Made by a program: the position numbers and the translations under genes. The notes below the pieces were generated by a model. The model was not told where the DNA came from and made no database searches. It saw nothing but the letters and a program-made list of their open reading frames with translations. From assembly GCA_026982415.1 (NCBI GenBank), contig JALSHE010000114.1, positions 1 through 39,564 of the forward strand: 39,564 nucleotides of DNA. The letters run 5' to 3'. The DNA comes from Robiginitomaculum sp. (GTDB lineage Bacteria; Pseudomonadota; Alphaproteobacteria; Caulobacterales; Maricaulaceae). Below are positions 35,322 through 39,564 of the stretch, piece after piece. Within the stretch, counting starts at the first letter, position 1. Each line of letters starts with the position of its first letter.

Positions 35322-36503
35322 ATGGCTGATACTTACGGGAAATTTAACTGGGAAGACCCGCTGAATTTAAACGGACTGTTGTCCGAAGAAGAAACCATGG
35401 TCATGGATAGCGCCCGCGCCTATTGTCAAGGCAAATTGATGCCCCGGATATTAGACGCTAACCGCCACGAGACATGCGACCCAGAAATCTTCCGCGAGAT
35501 GGGGGCGCTTGGCTTGCTGGGCTCAACCATAGAAGGCTATGGCTGTGCTGGACTTAATTATGTCACTTACGGGCTTGTGGCTCGCGAGGTTGAGCGAGTT
35601 GATAGTGGCTACCGCTCTATGATGTCGGTGCAATCTTCCTTGGTCATGCACCCGATTAACCAATTTGCAACCGAAGAAACCAAGCAAAAATTCCTACCAA
35701 AACTCGCCAGTGGTGAATATATTGGCTGTTTCGGCTTGACCGAGCCGGACGCGGGTTCCGACCCTGGCTCCATGAAAACCCGGGCTAAATCCGTAGACGG
35801 CGGCTATATCTTAAACGGCGCGAAAATGTGGATCACCAATTCCCCTATCGCTGATGTATTTGTTGTCTGGGCGAAAGACGACGCTGGCGACATTCGCGGC
35901 TTTGTGCTCGAAAAAGATATGGAGGGTTTGTCTGCGCCAAAAATTGAGGGCAAATTCAGCTTACGCGCCAGTATTACCGGCGAGATTGTCATGCAAGATG
36001 TGTTCGTGCCGGAAGAAAATAAATTCCCGGAGATTAAAGGCCTGCGCGGCCCGTTCTCGTGCCTGAACAAAGCCCGTTACGGCATTGCTTGGGGCAGTAT
36101 GGGCGCGGCGGAATTTTGCTGGCACGCGGCGCGGCAATATACCCTAGACCGCAAACAATTCGGCAAACCCTTGGCTCAAACCCAGCTGATCCAGAAAAAA
36201 CTGGCCGATATGCAAACTGAAATCACTCTCGGCCTACACGCCGCCCTACAGGCCGGGCGCTTGATGGATAAAGGCGAGCTGGGCATTGAAGCCATATCCC
36301 TGATTAAACGAAACAATTGCGGCAAGGCTCTCGACATAGCTCGCACAGCTCGCGATATGCACGGCGGCAACGGCGTCTCAGACGAATTCCACGTCATCCG
36401 CCACGCAATGAACCTCGAAGCCGTCAACACATATGAAGGCACCCACGATGTCCACGCGCTAATATTAGGCAGAGCCATTACCGGATTGCAGGCGTTTTTC
36501 TAG
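35322..36503 (+). CDS. gcdH: Glutaryl-CoA dehydrogenase
   Basis: 393-residue FAD enzyme of the acyl-CoA dehydrogenase family that oxidises and decarboxylates glutaryl-CoA to crotonyl-CoA in lysine, tryptophan and glutarate catabolism, passing electrons to ETF. Signatures: [17 protein letters not shown] (GCDH-type substrate region), [16 protein letters not shown] (FAD/acyl-CoA site), IANS-like [10 protein letters not shown], and catalytic Glu372 in [10 protein letters not shown]. The frame extends to 35268, but the ATG at 35322 ([13 protein letters not shown]) follows GAGGG and fits family length. It is downstream of the aldehyde dehydrogenase, suggesting a two-gene catabolic operon. Confidence 0.95.
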   Translation: MADTYGKFNWEDPLNLNGLLSEEETMVMDSARAYCQGKLMPRILDANRHETCDPEIFREMGALGLLGSTIEGYGCAGLNYVTYGLVAREVERVDSGYRSMMSVQSSLVMHPINQFATEETKQKFLPKLASGEYIGCFGLTEPDAGSDPGSMKTRAKSVDGGYILNGAKMWITNSPIADVFVVWAKDDAGDIRGFVLEKDMEGLSAPKIEGKFSLRASITGEIVMQDVFVPEENKFPEIKGLRGPFSCLNKARYGIAWGSMGAAEFCWHAARQYTLDRKQFGKPLAQTQLIQKKLADMQTEITLGLHAALQAGRLMDKGELGIEAISLIKRNNCGKALDIARTARDMHGGNGVSDEFHVIRHAMNLEAVNTYEGTHDVHALILGRAITGLQAFF

Positions 36504-36504
36504 G

Positions 36505-36536
36505 CGTCCTTTCATCCCATTGGTGAGACGTTTTTT
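36505..36536. terminator. Possible weak terminator after gcdH
   Basis: An imperfect hairpin (CGTC at 36505-36508 with GACG at 36527-36530, inner TCATC/GGTGA with one wobble) is followed by TTTTTT. It lies between the convergent gcdH and anti-sigma genes, where a terminator is expected; the stem is weak. Confidence 0.4.
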
Positions 36537-36582
36537 ATGGATTCAGATGTATGTTAATTTACTATATTGCCGCATGAGAGAA

Positions 36583-37368
36583 TTATTTTTTCCAACCGGT
36601 ATTCAGTAAAGTTTGCTCACCATCTGCATCGAGCGGTATGCCAACCAGCAACCCATCTATGAATTGATCAATGACAGCGTCAGAATTGCCAGAAGCAGTA
36701 CGAAACCCGCCTTCATAGCTACGTTCAGTTTGGTTAAGCATAAGCACATTCCAAACCGAACCATCTCGGCACGCCACGCCGCGCGCGGCTGATTGAGTGG
36801 TTTGAGCTTTAAACTCGCGGCAATAACTACCATCATTGGAAGTAAAGGTAAGAATAGGTTTTATTTCCAGACTTTTATCTTTCCCATACCTCACATTGGT
36901 GGCGCTCGGCGTGGTTTCCAAAACCCCAAACAATGGGTTGTCTGCCGCTATCACGCCTGTCATTTGAGCGTAAAGAGCGCCTTGGTCTATTGAGGCAAGT
37001 GTCATGCCGCGCCCCACCGTCAAGCCTAGCATCATGGCAAAGCTAGCAGCAAGCGGCGCAACCCACTTTGATAAAGAAAGCTTTGCACGCTTTTGCATGA
37101 GCGGAACAACATTTCGCGTTCCATTATCATTGGTGGCAGCATGCGTGTGGCTTACCTGTGGCTCTAGCAAGGCCAGAATATGATCCGGGATAGGCTGGTC
37201 AAGTTCGGTGCTATAAGAAGCTTTCACAGCCTCATTGGCCTCTTCCAAGCTGGCGAGGCGTTCTGAGAGTTTGGCATTGGCGGAAAGTTCTAATTCTAGC
37301 GCTTCGCTTTTATCACGGCTTAATTGGCCATCTAAAAATGCCGATAAATGTTCATCTGTATATTTCAT
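36583..37368 (-). CDS. Anti-sigma factor, membrane-anchored
   Basis: 261-residue regulator of the ECF sigma factor encoded just upstream. The cytoplasmic N-terminus reads MKYTDEHLSAFLDGQLS, the usual anti-sigma opening; a single transmembrane helix lies at about residues 110-135, and the C-terminal periplasmic part contains YCREF and GVACRDGS, a cysteine-bearing pattern common in alphaproteobacterial anti-sigma factors of this kind. No zinc-binding HxxxCxxC is seen. The start is set at 37368, four bases after the sigma stop codon, with AGGG just before. Expected to bind the sigma factor until an envelope signal is received. Confidence 0.88.
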   Translation of the reverse strand: MKYTDEHLSAFLDGQLSRDKSEALELELSANAKLSERLASLEEANEAVKASYSTELDQPIPDHILALLEPQVSHTHAATNDNGTRNVVPLMQKRAKLSLSKWVAPLAASFAMMLGLTVGRGMTLASIDQGALYAQMTGVIAADNPLFGVLETTPSATNVRYGKDKSLEIKPILTFTSNDGSYCREFKAQTTQSAARGVACRDGSVWNVLMLNQTERSYEGGFRTASGNSDAVIDQFIDGLLVGIPLDADGEQTLLNTGWKK

Positions 37369-37372
37369 AATC

Positions 37373-37909
37373 TTATGCCCTAAATGCATCATTTGTGGAG
37401 TACGGAGACGTACTTGGATCCGGCGTAAACATATTAGCAAGATTGCGGCGCGCACGCGCCAAGCGGCTCATAACTGTGCCTATTGGGGTTTCAAGGATTT
37501 CTGCGGCCTCCTTATATGAAAACCCCTCAATCGTTATAAGGGATAATACTATCCGCTGCTCGTCCGGTAAGTTTTCCATCGCATCTTTAACCTGTTTTAA
37601 TTTCATCCGTCCCATAATTTCCCTTTCCCACTCCGGGCGATCATGCAACGTAATATTGCCGCTGTCTGTCGCATTGTTGCGCACTCTTCGCGCTCTAATC
37701 TCGTCAATCCAGATGTTTTTACACACTCTGAACATCCACCGCTTCATATCTGCGTCGTCTGGAATTCCTTTTTTAAGGATCCGCTCGACCGTATTTTGTA
37801 ATAAATCATCAGCATCCGCACGGTTGCGGGTTAGCGAGACCGCGAAACGCTGAATATGGGGTAGAACTTCGAGCATTTCCTTGCGCTCTTGGTTTTGATC
37901 CATTTTCAT
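37373..37909 (-). CDS. ECF-type RNA polymerase sigma factor
   Basis: 178-residue sigma-70 family factor of the extracytoplasmic-function group. Region 2 shows RFAVSLTRNRADADDLLQNTVERIL and MFRVCKNIWIDEIR; region 4 shows LPDEQRIVLSLITIEGFSYKEAAEILETPIGTVMSRLARARRNL, a standard -35-recognition helix-turn-helix. There is no C-terminal sensor extension. AGGTGA precedes the ATG at 37909. It is followed by its anti-sigma factor (4-base gap) and preceded by a probable autoregulatory promoter and a subtilisin-like peptidase gene on the same strand. Its regulon may include envelope and secreted proteins (inference). Confidence 0.94.
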   Translation of the reverse strand: MKMDQNQERKEMLEVLPHIQRFAVSLTRNRADADDLLQNTVERILKKGIPDDADMKRWMFRVCKNIWIDEIRARRVRNNATDSGNITLHDRPEWEREIMGRMKLKQVKDAMENLPDEQRIVLSLITIEGFSYKEAAEILETPIGTVMSRLARARRNLANMFTPDPSTSPYSTNDAFRA

Positions 37910-37925
37910 TACAGTTCACCTTATT

Positions 37926-37952
37926 GACGTGTCACATACGAGGTTTATTCCC
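37926..37952 (-). promoter_or_regulatory. Probable ECF autoregulatory promoter
   Basis: Reading the minus strand, GGGAATAAACC (37942-37952) lies upstream of CGTC (37926-37929) with 15 bases between GGGAATAA and CGTC. A GGGAATAA-type -35 with a CGT-type -10 resembles promoters used by several alphaproteobacterial ECF factors. It ends 17 bases before the sigma start codon, close for a leadered transcript. Confidence 0.45.
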
Positions 37953-37977
37953 GAACAGTGAGATTTTATTCAGTATG

Positions 37978-39564
37978 TTATTTTTGGGGAGGAGCGGGCA
38001 AGGGTTTGATAAGGCCATAACCATAAATCTTGTCGTAACCTTGTGGACCCAAGTCCAAGGCATTGTTTTGCAAATCACTAATAATCTGCTGGGTGGGTTT
38101 ATCATAACTCGAATTTGTAGCGGCTATTATAACAGCGGCGAAAGGTGCAGCAAAGCTTGTGCCGCTGGATGTTTGGTATGCGCCATTACCCGAAGCATTA
38201 CGAATAGCCACGCCTGGGGCTGCAAAATCCACATGAGGCCCTCGATTTGCCAGGCGGTAAATATTATTCTGGTCGTTTACAGCGGTCACTGCGATAACGT
38301 CTTTATACCCTGCCGGATATAAAGGCTTGGCAGTGGGGCCATCATTGCCAACGGCCGCAATGATTATAGCCCCCCTCGACTGCGCACTTTTAATAGCAGA
38401 TTCGAGCACAGCATTTGCCGGACCTGCCAAGCTCATATTGATAATATTAACATCGTTATCGATCATCCAATCAAGGGCTTGCACGAGGTTTTCTGTTGTA
38501 GCCCGTTCGCCGCCCGTTGGCGATTTAAAGAAAACCGAGGCGGCATAAAGCTCGGCTTTGGGGACAAGGCCGCGATATGACCCGGACTCGCCCACCAAGA
38601 TAGAGGCAACAGAAGTACCGTGCTTTGGTCGCTTGAATTGATAGGAAACGAAATCTTGTGTTTTAATCCTCGCGCCTTCAAAAACCGCATGTTCGGCCAT
38701 AATACCCGTATCAATCATTCCGATTTTCAAGTTTGCACCAAGGTCAAATGGGGCTATATCCAACATGGCTCTCGGTTCAACCCCAGCACCAACGGTCCGC
38801 CCCTTACCGCTTTTTGTACCGTATAGATGATTGTAATCAACTTGTGTTGACGGTGAGAAATTTGAGATGTCGCGTTGAACCCGCCGTAAATTATATCCTG
38901 CCGGTGCCTCTATGCGTGCCAGCATTTTATCAAGGCCGCCGAGATATGTTATTTCGCTTGCCGTATATCCGCGCTGCGAAAGATCATTAAGTTCTTTTGG
39001 GTCGACTAAAATCAACCATTCACCGAGTACGGCTAAGTTTCCATCAAAATCTTCCTGCGCCGCAAAGGAATCTGCACTTTGCTCATTACTGCCAAATCCT
39101 TGGGGCGTATTATCGCCACTTGAATCTGAGCCAGGATCCCCACCATTAGTGTTCGAGCCGTTGTTGTCGTCACCATCACCATCACCATCACCATCATCAC
39201 CATCACCATCATCGTCATCGTCACCATCATCGTCGCCATCATCGTCGCCATCATCGTCGCCATCATCGTCGCCATCATCACTGGCTCCGGTACCGCTATT
39301 GTCCTCGCTATCGTCTTCATCCTCAGACTCATCTTCTTCAGACTCGTCTTCTTCAGACTCGTCTTCTTCAGACTCATCTTCTTCAGGCTCATCTTCTTCA
39401 GGCTCATCTTCTTCAGGCTCGCCTTCCTCGGGTTCGTCTTCTTCAGGCTCGTCTTCCTCGGGTTCGTCTTCTTCAGGCTCGTCTTCCTCGGGTTCGTCTT
39501 CTTCAGGCTCGTCTTCCTCGGGTTCGTCTTCTTCAGGCTCATCTTCCTCAGGTTCATCTTCTTC
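37978..39564 (-). CDS. Subtilisin-like (S8) peptidase with N-terminal acidic repeat region (5' end cut)
   Basis: Partial ORF of 528 codons, open to the window edge. The C-terminal 300 residues are a subtilase domain with an intact triad: Asp in GMIDTGIM (38710-38712), His in KHGTSVAS (38620-38622) and Ser in SSGTSFAAP (38155-38157), plus the oxyanion Asn in AVGNDG. The upstream part is extremely acidic: tandem EPEED/ESEED pentapeptides, then a GDDD-type Asp/Gly run, then a Ser/Asn/Gly-rich stretch leading to the domain. Such Asp-rich segments may bind Ca2+. A shorter start at a TTG (39015) has no support, since the same frame continues upstream. The true N-terminus and any signal peptide lie outside the window. 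Adjacent to an ECF sigma pair. Confidence 0.85.
   Translation of the reverse strand, partial: EEDEPEEDEPEEDEPEEDEPEEDEPEEDEPEEDEPEEDEPEEDEPEEGEPEEDEPEEDEPEEDESEEDESEEDESEEDESEDEDDSEDNSGTGASDDGDDDGDDDGDDDGDDDGDDDDDGDGDDGDGDGDGDDNNGSNTNGGDPGSDSSGDNTPQGFGSNEQSADSFAAQEDFDGNLAVLGEWLILVDPKELNDLSQRGYTASEITYLGGLDKMLARIEAPAGYNLRRVQRDISNFSPSTQVDYNHLYGTKSGKGRTVGAGVEPRAMLDIAPFDLGANLKIGMIDTGIMAEHAVFEGARIKTQDFVSYQFKRPKHGTSVASILVGESGSYRGLVPKAELYAASVFFKSPTGGERATTENLVQALDWMIDNDVNIINMSLAGPANAVLESAIKSAQSRGAIIIAAVGNDGPTAKPLYPAGYKDVIAVTAVNDQNNIYRLANRGPHVDFAAPGVAIRNASGNGAYQTSSGTSFAAPFAAVIIAATNSSYDKPTQQIISDLQNNALDLGPQGYDKIYGYGLIKPLPAPPQK
39361..39564. repeat. 30-bp coding tandem repeat in the acidic region of the subtilase gene
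   Basis: A 30-base unit occurs four times with near identity at 39421-39540 (one base differs in the first copy). It is flanked by more diverged 15-base half-units at 39361-39420 and 39541-39564. Each unit encodes two acidic pentapeptides, so copy-number change would keep the frame. There are no unique spacers, so it is not CRISPR. Confidence 0.95.

Noticed and set aside
39421-39540. Regular 30-base repeats resembling a CRISPR array
   Set aside because: Units are directly adjacent without unique spacers and are translated in frame with the peptidase.
39033-39557. Frame giving a Met/Lys/Thr-rich repeat protein
   Set aside because: It is another reading frame of the 30-bp repeat; the acidic frame is continuous with the subtilase domain, so this one is a by-product.

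Overview
The window looks like a chromosomal segment of a marine-type alphaproteobacterium with roughly even base composition. The Hyphomonadaceae/Maricaulales (Robiginitomaculum- or Hellea-like) are my best guess; this is inference. The supports are a double-domain dCTP deaminase of about 360 residues, the glnB-glnA pair, a malic enzyme with a phosphotransacetylase tail, an ECF sigma/anti-sigma pair of alphaproteobacterial style, and many secreted peptidases.

Layout. 1-3083 (minus): a secreted S9 prolyl-oligopeptidase, cut by the window edge, and dcd. 3277-7202 (plus): apaG and a large lipoprotein joining an M1 peptidase, an M28 peptidase and a PDZ domain. 7211-7702 (minus): a DoxX-like membrane protein and a possible small membrane ORF. 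7738-9456 (plus): a LuxR-type regulator fused to an alpha/beta-hydrolase domain whose catalytic serine appears to be missing. 9696-22588 (plus): fifteen closely packed genes with gaps of 61 bases or less. They encode a HapK/REDY-like small protein, two paralogous secreted proteins, six Sel1-repeat or Sel1-like envelope proteins (257, 336, 309, 927, 235 and 479 residues), a stand-alone copy of a domain fused to one of them, a DUF6498-like membrane protein, an amidohydrolase lipoprotein, a 51-residue membrane peptide and two paralogous PH-like/two-TM proteins. This island is the least explained part of the window and the best candidate for an undescribed envelope system.

22585-28000 (minus): L-serine ammonia-lyase, a short transketolase C-terminal remnant, tRNA-Leu(UAG), a MATE exporter and the malic enzyme. 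28192-29990 (plus): P-II protein and glutamine synthetase, ending in a strong bidirectional terminator. 30071-32451 (minus): typA/bipA and a MarR regulator. 32582-36503 (plus): a rhodanese, an NTF2-like protein, a GNAT acetyltransferase, an aldehyde dehydrogenase and glutaryl-CoA dehydrogenase. 36583-39564 (minus): anti-sigma factor, ECF sigma factor with a probable autoregulatory promoter, and a subtilisin-like peptidase preceded by a long acidic repeat that runs off the window.

How the parts relate. The housekeeping sections (nitrogen assimilation, malate/serine to pyruvate, lysine/glutarate-type catabolism, nucleotide metabolism) are ordinary. The accessory content is dominated by the cell envelope: four peptidase domains in three exported proteins, six Sel1-type proteins and an extracytoplasmic stress-type sigma system. 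No intergenic stretch exceeds 300 bases; the longest are 9457-9695 and 27939-28191. I saw no IS element, CRISPR array or rRNA.
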